Shown here: positions 7,081-17,020 of the stretch, in pieces
How positions within the stretch are numbered: position 1 is the first letter of the stretch
Layout of the letters: each line of letters begins with the position of its first letter
Made by a program: the position numbers and the translations under genes
NCBI GenBank assembly: GCA_002729725.1
Contig: PBYS01000065.1
Location: 1 to 43,770, forward strand
Source of the DNA: Puniceicoccaceae bacterium
GTDB taxonomy: Bacteria > Verrucomicrobiota > Verrucomicrobiia > Opitutales > Coraliomargaritaceae
DNA length: 43,770 bases
Direction of reading: 5' to 3'
Notes under the pieces: generated by a model
Databases searched by the model: none
What the model was told of the DNA's origin: nothing
Seen by the model: only the letters and a program-made list of their open reading frames with translations

Positions 7081-7917
7081 ATGCAATTTGTGATCTACTC
7101 TATGACGCTCCCTCTCCTCTCCATTCTCTACGCCAGTTCCGATACGGTACACGATCACGGTTATTTCTACGACAACCATACGCGCTCCCAAACTCCTATC
7201 GCATGCGTCATCCAACGAACGCGCAGAGGTGTGGCTTATTTGGACGACCAGGAGACACGTCATATCGCGCAGGCGGGTGAAGCCATTCTCTTTCAGCATG
7301 GAGAGGACACGTGCTACGGCTTGCCCAATGACAGTGAACTCCCCTACGAGAACCAGTGGGTCTGTATTAGTGGAGAGTCCGCACCAGAACTCTTTCACGG
7401 GCTGATCAGCCATGCCGGGCGCAAACTGTCCATGCCCGACGGCAGTCGAGCCAGCCGTTTATTACAAACGATTATCGACCACTATCAACATCGCTCTTTT
7501 GAAGACCGCTTTCACGAATCCACTTTAGCCTATACCTTACTCATGGCCTGCTATCGTCTCACCGACACCGAGAGCGCAACACTGGACATTGCCCGCCAGT
7601 CACATGAGTACATCCTCAGCAACTATCACCGCCCCTTTTCCCAGGAGGACATGGCGTCTCATATCGGAATCAGTCGAGAACACATCAGCCGTCGATTCAA
7701 AGAAGCCTATGGCATCAGCCCGGGACAATACTGCTCCCAACTGCGTATGAAACGCGCCAAGGACTTGCTCTGTGTCTCCTACGCTCCGATCAGCGAAATC
7801 GCGCGCCAATGTGGCTTTGCCGACGCGAATAGTTTTACGCGCGCCTTTAAGCAATGCTACAGCATCAGTCCGCGGCGTATCAAAGATCGGTCCGGCCACA
7901 CTCGATATGCTCGGTAA
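7081..7917 (+). CDS. AraC family transcriptional regulator
   Basis: A protein of about 278 residues with an N-terminal sensor region (HDHGYFYDNHTRSQTP) and a C-terminal double helix-turn-helix. The C-terminal domain shows the standard pattern: SQEDMASHIGISREHISRRF, then GISPGQY, then SEIARQCGFADANSFTRAF and SPRRI. It is divergent from the GH4 gene with about 100 bp between, the normal arrangement for a local sugar-responsive activator. In-frame starts are GTG 7069, ATG 7081 and ATG 7102; none has a clear RBS, and 7081 is a compromise. The ligand is probably an alpha-galactoside or its product, by context only. Confidence 0.88.
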   Translation: MQFVIYSMTLPLLSILYASSDTVHDHGYFYDNHTRSQTPIACVIQRTRRGVAYLDDQETRHIAQAGEAILFQHGEDTCYGLPNDSELPYENQWVCISGESAPELFHGLISHAGRKLSMPDGSRASRLLQTIIDHYQHRSFEDRFHESTLAYTLLMACYRLTDTESATLDIARQSHEYILSNYHRPFSQEDMASHIGISREHISRRFKEAYGISPGQYCSQLRMKRAKDLLCVSYAPISEIARQCGFADANSFTRAFKQCYSISPRRIKDRSGHTRYAR

Positions 7918-8001
7918 GCATTGGCACATCTATTTGGCCGAACGAAGGCGAAAATCCAGGCAGCCTCTGCACAGAAGCGACATATGGATGCCGCAGTTCG
8001 A

Positions 8002-8364
8002 TCAGTCTCCCCCGGAATAATAGGACCAACCCCAGGTGTACCCCTCAGGATTCAGCGGGTGCGGGTAGGCATCGAGTTTCGCTCGTTCAAAGGTTTCCAC
8101 ATGTCCGTCGGCCATAAGGATATTACTAACGTCATCGTGATGCCAGCTATCCCGATACCAACTTCTCGATGGATCGGTATACCCGGCCTCGCTGGCTCGA
8201 ACGGTTTGCTCAAAAACCATGATGGTACGACTCGGATTTTTTAATTTGGCATACACCCCGGGATTGGCAACCCGGTTGCGACTCGCTTCCATACTCAGAA
8301 GACCTCGCTGCTTGGAGTTGGCCATCACATACGAATTACCGGAATAGGTATAAAAGGCTACCAA
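8002..8364 (-). pseudogene. Prepilin C-terminal fragment (H-X9-DG domain)
   Basis: The minus strand encodes the end of a type II secretion/pseudopilin-like protein of the kind abundant in Verrucomicrobiota and Planctomycetota. Evidence is NSYVMANS, the ILMADGHVETF segment of the H-X9-DG domain (the His lies in WHHDDVSN), and a Trp/Tyr-rich end. The N-terminal cleavage motif and hydrophobic helix that define prepilins are absent; the frame opens only at a TTG (8362-8364) after a TAG. It abuts the equally truncated gene at 8356, head to head, so one rearrangement removed both 5' ends. Probably not functional. Confidence 0.65.
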
Positions 8365-8769
8365 GTGCTACACAAATTGTTTCAAAATTCGTCCTTCGAC
8401 AAGGATGAGCTCACGGTCGTATGGCAGACGATTAACGTGGAGCACGAGTGCCACTACTGCGTGCCAGCTCACAGCTTCATCGCGAATTCGATGGGCGTGG
8501 ATTCCGCAATAACGGAAGCGCTCAGAAACCGCACGGCAATGCCCAATGAAAAGCTGCAAGTCTTGCACGACACCACGCTCGCCATGGTGCGCGGTCGCGG
8601 ACAAATCAGTGAGGAGGAAACCCAGCGTTTCTATGATGCGGGCTATGCACAGCGTCAGTTGTTCGAAATCGTGCTAGGTCTTTCACAAAAAGTGATGAGC
8701 AACTACGTGAACCACATTGCGGAAACTCCAGTGGACGCGCCCTTCCAAAGATTTGCATGGGAGAAATAG
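8356..8769 (+). pseudogene. N-truncated carboxymuconolactone decarboxylase/AhpD-like
   Basis: About 137 codons of an AhpD-like (CMD superfamily) protein. The redox motif is present as EHECHYCVPAHS, with the CxxC and following His of peroxidase-type members, as is the FQNSSFDKDEL segment. Full members carry about 50 more residues ahead of this point; here recognisable sequence starts with GYQVLHKLF at 8356, and the first possible start is GTG at 8365. The catalytic core is intact, so a shortened protein might be made, but no RBS is seen and the upstream sequence belongs to another truncated gene. Confidence 0.65.
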
Positions 8770-8793
8770 TCGTCGTAGAAGCTAGAGGTAGCA

Positions 8794-8829
8794 GCGGGTT
8801 CCCCCGCAAAGACTAAAGGGGGAACCCGC
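8794..8829. repeat. Perfect 12-bp inverted repeat between convergent genes
   Basis: GCGGGTTCCCCC (8794-8805) pairs without mismatch with GGGGGAACCCGC (8818-8829) across a 12-nt loop. It lies between the ends of the AhpD-like fragment and the ADP-ribosylglycohydrolase gene. Lacking a T-run, it is more like a REP-type palindrome or Rho-dependent end structure than a classic terminator. Confidence 0.6.
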
Positions 8830-8915
8830 GAAGGGCTCTAAACGTTTGATAAATCTGCACGCCACAACACTTTACAAATCAGACTGGGCGAAATGATTGC
8901 CCCCGACTCGAAAGC

Positions 8916-9797
8916 TTATATGAGTTGACTCAATGGTAAGCCGCTCGAGAGCTTGCTGATCCATTCATCGGGGATGGCTCGGACTCCATGACTGGCTCCT
9001 AGTAGCAAGCCAAGCGTGAGTCCTCGAGCGCAGTTGTCGCCTCCGGCCATAGCGTTTTCGCAAAATGCTTTGGGCAAGTCGTCGCCGTGCTTAAGTGCTA
9101 GATAGATGACTGCGGAGAGCGCCGACTCGATGGGGCAGGATTGTCCGAGTTGAGCGACCGCCTCGACAGCATCCAGCTCGAGCACGCTCTCGGCTTTTTG
9201 CAAGGCCCAGCTGGGTGCGGTGGCTTTTAAGGTGTCTTTCAAATCTGCGCCGTGCATCAGTCGATATCCAGCGATGGCGAGAAAGGCGGCGGCCTCCTGA
9301 GAGGGCTCACTGCCGTGGGTCAGAAATGTCTGTTCGACACATGCGGTGACAACTTCGGCTTCGGGCTGGTCGGCCAGGTAGGCCAGTAGCGGCGCGATCC
9401 TCGCGGCGCCAGCCAGTTCCGCGGAATCGCTGGCGGCTGCGGTGGCGGGCTTACCATCTTCAATGTTCTGCAAGGTCGTCTTGGTGGCGTGATCGAAATA
9501 GTCGCCATAGCTCGCCCACATAATTAACCAGTCCTGCATAAAACTGGTGGCATCCCACTTTTTATTTTTCTGCAAGGAGATTGCAAGCCAGAGTGCTTGA
9601 TCACCGACGTGGCTTTGCTCGCCCGCCTTTTTCTTGGGATGATAGGAGTCAAAACCGGGGGCATGATAGTCGGAAACGTATCCAAGCTTCTGCGACAGTT
9701 CAGCGGTGTCATAAATCCAATGCACCCCTAGGGAAAGTGCATCGGCGGTAAAACTGCCGAAGAGAAGTCCGGCGCGGCGTTGAGTAAAATCATTCAT
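8916..9797 (-). CDS. ADP-ribosylglycohydrolase family protein
   Basis: A 293-residue all-helical protein of the DraG/ARH superfamily, which removes ADP-ribose from proteins or small molecules with a two-metal site. The N-terminal GSFTADALSLGVHW occupies the GxxxGDAxG position, but with TAD in place of GDA. A GEQSHVGDQ segment and the C-terminal metal motif AGGDNCARG are present; the usual form is GGDTDS, so the last acidic ligand is altered. Substrate is therefore uncertain and a crystallin-like or ADP-ribose-related role is possible. It stands alone with its own 5' region. Confidence 0.75.
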   Translation of the reverse strand: MNDFTQRRAGLLFGSFTADALSLGVHWIYDTAELSQKLGYVSDYHAPGFDSYHPKKKAGEQSHVGDQALWLAISLQKNKKWDATSFMQDWLIMWASYGDYFDHATKTTLQNIEDGKPATAAASDSAELAGAARIAPLLAYLADQPEAEVVTACVEQTFLTHGSEPSQEAAAFLAIAGYRLMHGADLKDTLKATAPSWALQKAESVLELDAVEAVAQLGQSCPIESALSAVIYLALKHGDDLPKAFCENAMAGGDNCARGLTLGLLLGASHGVRAIPDEWISKLSSGLPLSQLI

Positions 9798-10070
9798 AAG
9801 TGATATAATTGAGAGGGCCTGACGGCAAGGGCTCGGCGATGTTGAGCATGAGAATGTTACTTACCTTTCAGCAAATGCTCTAATTCGTCAAAAACACCAG
9901 TGTATTTTCGCTCACGCCTCGCGTAGTGCTCCTGTACACACCTTGCTCTTTGGCACATTCTAAAACTTGCTCGAAGTATTACGTCGCGACACGCATCAGG
10001 AACTTCGCGCTCGGAGGCGGTTGACGGCGCCCCGGCTCCCAAGCACGCACCGTGCCGACGGGTGGATCAA

Positions 10071-10095
10071 GTCACGGAGCAAAAACCTTCGTGAC
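10071..10095. repeat. Hairpin downstream of the second AraC gene
   Basis: GTCACGGAG (10071-10079) pairs with CTTCGTGAC (10087-10095) with one G-T pair over a 7-nt loop CAAAAAC. It lies about 45 bp after the end of the minus-strand AraC gene. The remaining 9798-10139 spacer holds a 61-codon minus ORF (9857-10042) that I cannot assign and otherwise nothing recognisable. Confidence 0.35.
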
Positions 10096-10139
10096 ATCGC
10101 CGAGTTTTTACGAAGCGCTGACAATGATAGAGGATCGAG

Positions 10140-10967
10140 CTATATACGCCCGCTCCTGGAGCGCCAGGTGTTGGGCGTGCATCCCGCCCGCTTTCGAAAC
10201 CATTTAATAAAATGGGAGGCATCGTGGAAATGAAGTTTCGCGGCGATCTCCTTCACCGACAGTTGCTCAGCCTTAATCCACTCCACTGCGGCTTTCATAA
10301 TATGAACGTCTGACCACTGACGCGGGGTCAGTCCAGTTGCTGTTTTGAAAATTCGGTTTACCTGTGCCTTCGATAAACCGACTGCACGGCGTAATTCCTC
10401 GTAATCAATTAAGCCGAGACCGGGATTTTGCCCGATGCGGGACATAATCTCAAGGACACGATGGTCCATCGAGATCGGCGTGACACCTCCCATCGCTTCT
10501 CGGGTCAAATGCCAATGATACAGCCAATCTGAAAAACACCGACTGCGCAGGCACTGCGTCGACAGCAGTGACTGACAGTCTAAGTCCGTGCCGGCTTCAA
10601 AGGCACACAGGGCTTCGGCACTGCGCAGGAGTTCGGCATCGTCGGCAGAGCGATACACCCTCGGCGCGAGTCGTGGTGGAATAAAACTTAAGCCTCGCCA
10701 ATTGAGCCCAAAGCGGATCGAAATCAATTCCGCATCTTTCGAAAAAATGTGCGAACGTGTCGTCAGCGGGTCCATAAAGACCCATTCCCCTGGCTCGACC
10801 CGTAACGTCCCTGCCTCGGTCTTAACTTCCACACTACCCGCCCGCAGATACCAGCTTAAATACCTCAAGTCCATATGATCCTGCAGCTTACGAGACTCAG
10901 GAACCACCGCCCCATCGTAAGTTAGTCCTATCTCATAATGATACTCGGTTTCTGTCAAAATTGCCAT
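10140..10967 (-). CDS. AraC family regulator, divergent to FAD oxidoreductase
   Basis: About 275 residues with a cupin-like N-terminal sensor (RVEPGEWVFMDPLTTRSH) and an AraC C-terminal domain: IDYEELRRAVGLSKAQVNRIF, GLTPRQW, then VKEIAAKLHFHDASHFIKWF and GCTPNTW. The ATG at 10965-10967 is preferred over a TTG 9 bp upstream. It is divergent from the FAD oxidoreductase gene with about 80 bp between start codons, so it probably regulates that gene. The signal is unknown; related pairs in this phylum serve sugar or sugar-acid use. Confidence 0.88.
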   Translation of the reverse strand: MAILTETEYHYEIGLTYDGAVVPESRKLQDHMDLRYLSWYLRAGSVEVKTEAGTLRVEPGEWVFMDPLTTRSHIFSKDAELISIRFGLNWRGLSFIPPRLAPRVYRSADDAELLRSAEALCAFEAGTDLDCQSLLSTQCLRSRCFSDWLYHWHLTREAMGGVTPISMDHRVLEIMSRIGQNPGLGLIDYEELRRAVGLSKAQVNRIFKTATGLTPRQWSDVHIMKAAVEWIKAEQLSVKEIAAKLHFHDASHFIKWFRKRAGCTPNTWRSRSGRI

Positions 10968-11045
10968 AATGAGCAAAATATACTATTTTATGCGAGTTCT
11001 GTATATCTTAAACATATTGTTTCAGGCGCTTCCCGCTTTAGGTTG

Positions 11046-13459
11046 ATGTATGCAATCAACCTCTCTCCCATTCAAAAATTTCCTTCAGTTGCCAACGTGG
11101 ACGTCCTCATCATCGGAGGCACTAGCCAAGCGGTATCCTTTGCCCTCTCTGCTAAAAAGCAGGGACGCAGCGTCTATCTCGTCGCACCACGCGCCTACCT
11201 CGGTGAAGACATCTGCGCTGCTTATCGGTTTTGGCCAGAACAGGCCACCGGCAATTCGCTCTCGCAGACGACTATACCTTGAGCGCCAACCGCTACCAAC
11301 TCGAAGTTGATTTTGGCGCAGGCAGTCCCGCCGAACGTGCCCGTGCCTATAGCTCGGCAGTCGAACGCTGCTGGGTGCCAGGCGAATATCGCCATCAAAC
11401 GACACTCACCGCAATTCCTACGACTTCCGATCGCCTGCCGAATGCTGCGGAACTATCAATTGAAGTCGGCTTATTCGCACTGACCGAATCCATCCGCCTG
11501 ACAGACGATGCGCAATCCGTCTTTTCAAATCCAATCACTGCCATGGCTATCAGTGAATCACTAGCCAGTGAAGTCTGTGCGCAACTCCCCGCAGCCATCG
11601 ACACGGAATTATCCGTCAGCTGCGCGGGTGCCACTCCGATCCAATCGGGCACGATGTGCACCTTGAGCGATGGCTTGCGCCCAGGCTCCACCAGTGAGCG
11701 ACTGGTTAAGTTTGATGCCTCGAAGCTTCCCATGTTGGGTGCCTTCGATGTGATCGTCGCTGGCGGCGGGACCGGTGGTGCACCCGCTGCAATTAGCTCG
11801 GCGCGTGCCGGCGCTCAAATGCTGGACGTCGAGGTCACTTCTGGTCTCGGTGGTGTCGGCACCATGGGGCAAATCGCTAAATACTGTCACGGCAATCGTG
11901 TCGGCTTCACAGCCGAAATCGATCAAGGCGTCAATGCATTGGAACACGATGACACGTTCAAAAACTCTACCGAAGCTTGGTCAGCCGCCGCAAAGAGCGA
12001 ATGGTTCCACAAGACTGGATACGAGGAAGGCTGTATCTATTGGTTGAATACACTCTGCGTCGGCACTGTCGTCGAAGATTCACGCGTCGTCGGACTCGTC
12101 GTCGCTGGCCCATATGGTTACGGTCTAGTCAAAGCAGGCTGTGTCGTCGATAGCACGGGTTGTGCGGACATCCCTGCCGCGTCCGGCGCTCCGACAGCTG
12201 TCATCGGCAAGGAGCACGTTGCGGTGCAAGGCACAGGACTCGCGGGCATGAAGCCCGGCCGTGAATACCACAACTCGGACCACAGCTTCTCGGATGATAC
12301 CGATGTGGTCGATGCGACTGCTTTTTTTGCGAGTTCGAAACTTAAGTTTAAAGACGACTTTGACTGTGGTGAATTAGTCGATTCTCGTGAGCGCCGCCAG
12401 ATCATCGGCGACTTCTCGCTTGCACCGGTTGATATGTTATTCAATCGGCGCTTCCCCGATACGGTCTGCATTGCAAAATCCAATTTTGATTCGCACGGCT
12501 TCACCGTCGATCCGGTCTTCATGCTGGTGGCACCTGACATGGAACAAATATGGGCAGACATCCCATTTGGTTGTATGCTGCCTCAAGGTCTCGACGGCGT
12601 GCTAGTCACTGGTCTGGGCATCAGTGCCCATCGCGACGCACTTCCAGTGATTCGCATGCAGTCAGATGTGCAAAACCAAGGCTATGCCGCGGGATTCATT
12701 GCGGCACAATCGGCCCTATCACACAAACCAGTGCGTTCGACCGACCTTGCGACCGTGCAAAAGCACTTGATCGATATCGGCGGATTGCCAGAACGCGTGC
12801 TCACAGATGAAGATAGTTTTCCGGTCGACGAGACTACACTTGAAGCAGCTGTTGCGAATGATTGGGATAAATTATCAGGCGTGTCACTCATGCTCAACGA
12901 AGGCGAACGCAGTCGCCGTTTAGTCGCGCAAGCATATGCTGCAATTCGTGGTCAACACACGGAACAGAGCATACGTTATGCGCAAACCTTAGCCATACTA
13001 GGCGATGCGACAGGACAAGAGGAATTAATGGCAGAAATCTCAAAACGTGGTTGGGATAGTGGCTGGCAGTTTCAAGGCATGCACCAATTTGGACGCAACA
13101 TGTCCGAACTCGACAGCCTATTGGTCTGCCTCGGCACCTGCGGTGACGCATCGGCATGGAGCTGTATCCTACCGATGATCGAGGCTCTACCAGCAAGCAC
13201 CGAGTTCTCACATATCCGAGCAATCACCATGGCCTGTGAGCAACTCTACGCACGCCACCCGATCGCGGAAATGGCTCCTTTACTCGCGAAGTTATTGCAA
13301 CGCCCAGACTACCGCGGACATGCGCATCGCAGTATTGAAGCATCTCAACGTGCACTCAGCGGCGACATCAACGAAAATGAGGTGCGTAATTTCGCATTGC
13401 GCGAACAGATCCTGTTCAGTCAAAGTACAGATATTGTTGCTGGCTTATCATATTTTTAA
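11046..13459 (+). pseudogene. FAD-dependent oxidoreductase with a frameshift
   Basis: The gene starts at ATG 11046 with a Rossmann segment VDVLIIGGTSQAVSFAL in one frame, which ends at TGA 11280. The rest, in another frame from about 11257 to 13459, continues without loss and contains a second dinucleotide-binding motif FDVIVAGGGTGGAPAAI followed by GLGGVGTMGQIAKYCHG. This pattern fits the FAD_oxidored family (PF12831) common in Verrucomicrobiota and Planctomycetota. The two frames meet around CTCTC at 11259-11263; dropping one CT would restore a single frame. So it is a recent frameshift, a sequence error or, less likely, recoding. The C-terminal 200 residues are helical. Substrate unknown; the divergent AraC gene suggests control by a carbon source. 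Confidence 0.75.
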
Positions 13460-13541
13460 TATGCAATGGCATTGTCACAAGTGACGCCCCTACTGGCAGC
13501 GCATTTTCCTCATTCAAAATTGGACGTTCGAAGTTCGATGT

Positions 13542-15011
13542 TCACTCGCCTTCTTCGATCAGCTTCTTGAGTAGCTCATCCAACATCTTAGGATTCGCTT
13601 TGCCTTTGGTGGCTTTCATGACGGGGCCTTTCAAAGCGTTGAGTGCCTTTTCGTTGCCGTCCTTAAACTGGCCGACGGCTTTGGCGTTGCCGGCGATGGC
13701 TTCGCGGCAGAGGGCTTCGATCTCGCCGGTGTCGTTGCTTTGCTTAAGGCCTTTCTTCTCGACGATGGCGTCGGGCATCTCGCCGGTGGCGAACATTTCG
13801 GTGAAGACTTCTTTGCCGATCTGTTTGGAGATGACGCCTTCGTCGATGATCTTGGCTAAGGTACCGATGTGCGCCGGCGTGAGCTTTGACTGGCTGACGG
13901 AATGCGCGGATTCACCATGCTCGGAGACGGCGGAAAGCTCGCGGAGCAAGTCGTTGGTGATGTAGTTGGCGATTTGCTTGGGCGCGTTATGCGTCTTGAG
14001 GGCTTCTTCAAAGAATTCGCTCAGTTCGCGGTCCACACAGAGCACGGAAGTAATCGTAAACGGCAAGCCCAGCTCTTCTTGATAGCGGCGTTGTTTGTCC
14101 AATGGGCGCTCGGGCAGCTCGGCTTCGAGCTCGGCCACGCGGGCGCGGTCCATTTGCACGGGCATCAAATCGGGGTCTGGGAAATAGCGGTAGTCGTGGG
14201 CCTCTTCTTTGCTGCGCAGGGAGAAGCTGGTGCCGCTCTCGACTTCCCAGCGGCGGGTTTCTTGGGTGATGCTGCCGCCCTCTTCAAGGATCTCGGTCTG
14301 GCGCTCGATCTCGTATTCGATCGCGGCCTTGACGTTGGAGATGGAGTTGAGGTTTTTCATCTCGGTACGGGTGCCGAGCTTGTCGGAACCGACGGGACGT
14401 AGGGAGACGTTGGCGTCGCAACGCAGTTGGCCCTTCTCCATGTCGCAGTCAGAGATACCCGCATAGACGATCATGTTGCGCAGGCAGTTAAGGAACGCGA
14501 CGGCCTCGGCGGAGGAGCTCATGTCGGGCTCGGTCACGATCTCGGCCAGCGGCACGCCGGCGCGGTTAAAATCAATCACGGTTTCGAATGCTTCGTGGGT
14601 GAGCTTGCCGGGGTCTTCTTCGAGGTGAATACGATTGAGCGCAACCCAGCGGTGCTCGCCTTCGACATTGCGCGACGGGCCGGGCAGTTCGATCTCGACC
14701 TTACCGCCGATGCAGAGGGGCTCTTCGTTTTGCGTGAGCTGGTAGTTCTTCGGCGAGTCGGGATAGAAATAGTTTTTACGATCCCACTTGCAGACCTCCG
14801 CGATCTCGCAGCCAAGCATCAGGCCGAGCTTGGCACACTTCTCGATCGCGGTGTGGTTAAGCACCGGCAAGGTGCCTGGGAGGCCAAGCACGACGGCGTC
14901 GGTCAGTGTGTTCGGCGCGGCGCCATATTCGTAAGGTGCCGCGGTGAACATTTTCGTGCGGGTTTTGATTTGAACGTGAATTTCAAGTCCGATGACTGCT
15001 TCGTATTGCAT
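13542..15011 (-). CDS. gatB: Asp/Glu-tRNA amidotransferase subunit B
   Basis: GatB binds the mischarged tRNA and its kinase domain activates Glu-tRNA(Gln) or Asp-tRNA(Asn) so that ammonia from GatA can convert it. The 489-residue length is normal. Diagnostic segments are [12 protein letters not shown] at the start, [12 protein letters not shown], and the signature [17 protein letters not shown], with the helical YqeY-like tail at the end. It is the last gene of gatC-gatA-gatB; a 65-bp spacer containing a long inverted repeat separates it from gatA. Confidence 0.97.
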   Translation of the reverse strand: MQYEAVIGLEIHVQIKTRTKMFTAAPYEYGAAPNTLTDAVVLGLPGTLPVLNHTAIEKCAKLGLMLGCEIAEVCKWDRKNYFYPDSPKNYQLTQNEEPLCIGGKVEIELPGPSRNVEGEHRWVALNRIHLEEDPGKLTHEAFETVIDFNRAGVPLAEIVTEPDMSSSAEAVAFLNCLRNMIVYAGISDCDMEKGQLRCDANVSLRPVGSDKLGTRTEMKNLNSISNVKAAIEYEIERQTEILEEGGSITQETRRWEVESGTSFSLRSKEEAHDYRYFPDPDLMPVQMDRARVAELEAELPERPLDKQRRYQEELGLPFTITSVLCVDRELSEFFEEALKTHNAPKQIANYITNDLLRELSAVSEHGESAHSVSQSKLTPAHIGTLAKIIDEGVISKQIGKEVFTEMFATGEMPDAIVEKKGLKQSNDTGEIEALCREAIAGNAKAVGQFKDGNEKALNALKGPVMKATKGKANPKMLDELLKKLIEEGE

Positions 15012-15026
15012 GATAATAAATAACTG

Positions 15027-15067
15027 ATGAGTGATGACTGATGAATAATCATTCTGTCATCACTCAT
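15027..15067. repeat. 12-bp inverted repeat between gatA and gatB
   Basis: ATGAGTGATGAC (15027-15038) pairs perfectly with GTCATCACTCAT (15056-15067) over a 17-nt loop. It fills most of the gatA-gatB spacer. The gatC-gatA spacer (16544-16591) has related AT-rich words such as GATGAATAATGACT, but no equal palindrome. It could set the gatA:gatB expression ratio or be a REP-type insert. Confidence 0.5.
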
Positions 15068-15076
15068 ACTTTTGAA

Positions 15077-16543
15077 TTATAAAGTTGGTGTTTGCTGCGC
15101 GTAGTCGTGGGCTTTTTCGAAGGCGTTGGCAACGGCGAACATGTCGGCTTCGCCGAAGGCTTTGCCGATGACTTGCAGGCCGATCGGCAGGCCGCTTTTG
15201 GTGAATCCGCTGGGCACGGAAATCGCGGGCAGACCGGCGAGATTGACCGAGATGGTGTAGACATCGCTCAAATACATGGCGAGTGGATCGTCGGCGCGCT
15301 CGCCGCGTTTGAAGGCGGGCGTCGGCGAGGTGGGCGTCAGAATGGCGTCGACTTGTTCGAAGGCTTTTTCGAAATCGCTGAGTATCAAGCGACGCACTTT
15401 CTGCGCGCGCAAATAATAGGCGTCGTAGTAACCGGAACTGAGCACGTAGGTGCCGAGAATGATGCGGCGCTTGACTTCGTCGCCGAAGCCTTCGCCACGG
15501 CTCTTGGTGAACAGTGTCATGGCGTCCTTGGCCTCTTCGCTGCGGTGGCTGTAGCGCACACCGTCGAATCGGGCCAAGTTGGAGGAGGCTTCAGCAGTCG
15601 CGACGATGTAGTAAACCGGCACCGCTAGCTCAGAGTGCGGCAAAGAAATGTCTACGATTTCACAGCCTTGGCTCTTATACCAGTCGATGGCTTTTTCGAT
15701 ATTGGCCTTCACTTCGGGGTCGATGCCTTCGCCGAAGAATTCCTGCGGCACGCCGAGTTTCCAAGGGCCCTTCTTTTCTTTGAGTGCTGCGGCGTAATTG
15801 GTTTCCCCCTGCGGTGCGATCGAAGTGGAATCGAGATCGTCCTTGCCGAGCATCGCTTCCATCAGGATGGCGGCGTCTTCAACCGTGCGAGCAAAGGGGC
15901 CGACTTGATCGAGCGAGGACGCGAAAGCGACCAGGCCGTAGCGCGAAATGAGTCCGTAAGTAGGCTTCATGCCGACCACACCACAGAGCGCGGCGGGTTG
16001 ACGAATAGAGCCACCGGTATCCGTGCCGAGAGTGGCGATCGCCTCCCCTGCTGCCATCGCGGCAGCGCTGCCACCAGAGGAACCGCCGGGGATGGTTTCC
16101 AGGTTCCAGGGATTGGCGGTGGTTTGATAGGCCGAGTTCTCGGTCGAGGAACCCATGGCAAACTCGTCCATATTCAGGCGGCCCCAGATGACGGCACCCG
16201 CTTCACGCAGTTTGACAATACAAGTCGCATCGTAGGGAGACACGTAGTTCTCCAGCATCTTGGAGGCGCAGCGTAGGGGCTGGTCTTTGACCGCCAGCGT
16301 GTCTTTGATACCGATCGGAATGCCATCGAGCGGGCCAAGAGCCTCGCCCGCCGCGCGACGCTCGTCGGACGCCTTGGCCTGGGCCAGTGCATCCTCCGCA
16401 TCGGTGGAGAGAAAGGCTTTCACCTGTGCGTCGACCGCAGCGGTGCGATCGATCACCGCTTGGGTGATTTCGACGGATGTAGTTTCACCCGCTGCCAACA
16501 TAGCAGCAAGTTCAGAAATGGTTTTGAAATGAAGGTCGGACAT
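15077..16543 (-). CDS. gatA: Asp/Glu-tRNA amidotransferase subunit A
   Basis: GatA is the glutaminase of the GatCAB complex and releases ammonia used to make Gln-tRNA(Gln) or Asn-tRNA(Asn). The 488-residue protein has the amidase signature GGSSGGSAAAMAAG, the catalytic Lys in PIGIKDTLA, and the Ser region TLGTDTGGSIRQPAA, so the Ser-Ser-Lys triad is complete. It lies 48 bp after gatC. Confidence 0.97.
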   Translation of the reverse strand: MSDLHFKTISELAAMLAAGETTSVEITQAVIDRTAAVDAQVKAFLSTDAEDALAQAKASDERRAAGEALGPLDGIPIGIKDTLAVKDQPLRCASKMLENYVSPYDATCIVKLREAGAVIWGRLNMDEFAMGSSTENSAYQTTANPWNLETIPGGSSGGSAAAMAAGEAIATLGTDTGGSIRQPAALCGVVGMKPTYGLISRYGLVAFASSLDQVGPFARTVEDAAILMEAMLGKDDLDSTSIAPQGETNYAAALKEKKGPWKLGVPQEFFGEGIDPEVKANIEKAIDWYKSQGCEIVDISLPHSELAVPVYYIVATAEASSNLARFDGVRYSHRSEEAKDAMTLFTKSRGEGFGDEVKRRIILGTYVLSSGYYDAYYLRAQKVRRLILSDFEKAFEQVDAILTPTSPTPAFKRGERADDPLAMYLSDVYTISVNLAGLPAISVPSGFTKSGLPIGLQVIGKAFGEADMFAVANAFEKAHDYAQQTPTL

Positions 16544-16591
16544 TCTATGGATGAATAATGACTAATAAATAATGGCGAAGAATACCTGCAT

Positions 16592-16885
16592 TTATTCGAC
16601 GACTTTGGGAACGACGACTTGGTTGTCGCGCGACTCGGGGGCCATTTTAGTCAGCACCTCGGGCGCGTAGGTTTCGCCGGGCTGGTCGCCTTCGCGCCAG
16701 ACATTGAATACGCGGTGCGCGTGAGCCATCGGCTCGACGCCATCGACGTCCACAGCGTTGAGCTTATCAAAGTAGCCCAGGATGTCATCCAGCTGAGTTC
16801 CCAGCTTGGCTTTCTCTGCGTCGGTCATATCCAGACGCGCTAAGTTGGCGACGTAATCAATGTCAATATGTGGTGTTTCGGACAT
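16592..16885 (-). CDS. gatC: Asp/Glu-tRNA amidotransferase subunit C
   Basis: A 97-residue GatC that wraps GatA and GatB together. Typical features are an N-terminal IDIDYVANLARLDM helix, the middle LDDILGYFDKLNAVDVDGVEPMAHA segment with its conserved motif, and a C-terminal end with ESRDNQVVVPKVVE. The ATG at 16883-16885 (MSETPHID) is chosen over longer in-frame starts, since it matches usual GatC length. First gene of the gatCAB operon. Confidence 0.95.
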   Translation of the reverse strand: MSETPHIDIDYVANLARLDMTDAEKAKLGTQLDDILGYFDKLNAVDVDGVEPMAHAHRVFNVWREGDQPGETYAPEVLTKMAPESRDNQVVVPKVVE

Positions 16886-17020
16886 AATGCCTATCTTTGA
16901 AACGGAACGCACGCTCACAGGCAAGGGCACAAAATAAAAAAGTAGAGTTTATGCCAAAACTGAATTAGTGTGCTTGTAGTCTTGCCCTTCCGCGAGTGCT
17001 TGTATCATAAGTAACGAGTA

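Noticed and set aside
9857..10042. 61-codon minus-strand ORF
   Set aside because: No RBS or known family; the last 30 residues look protein-like, so a gene remnant is possible but not supportable.
11227..11234. GGTTTTGG as a programmed frameshift slip site
   Set aside because: No proper slippery heptamer or downstream stimulatory hairpin; the CT repeat at 11259 explains the shift better.
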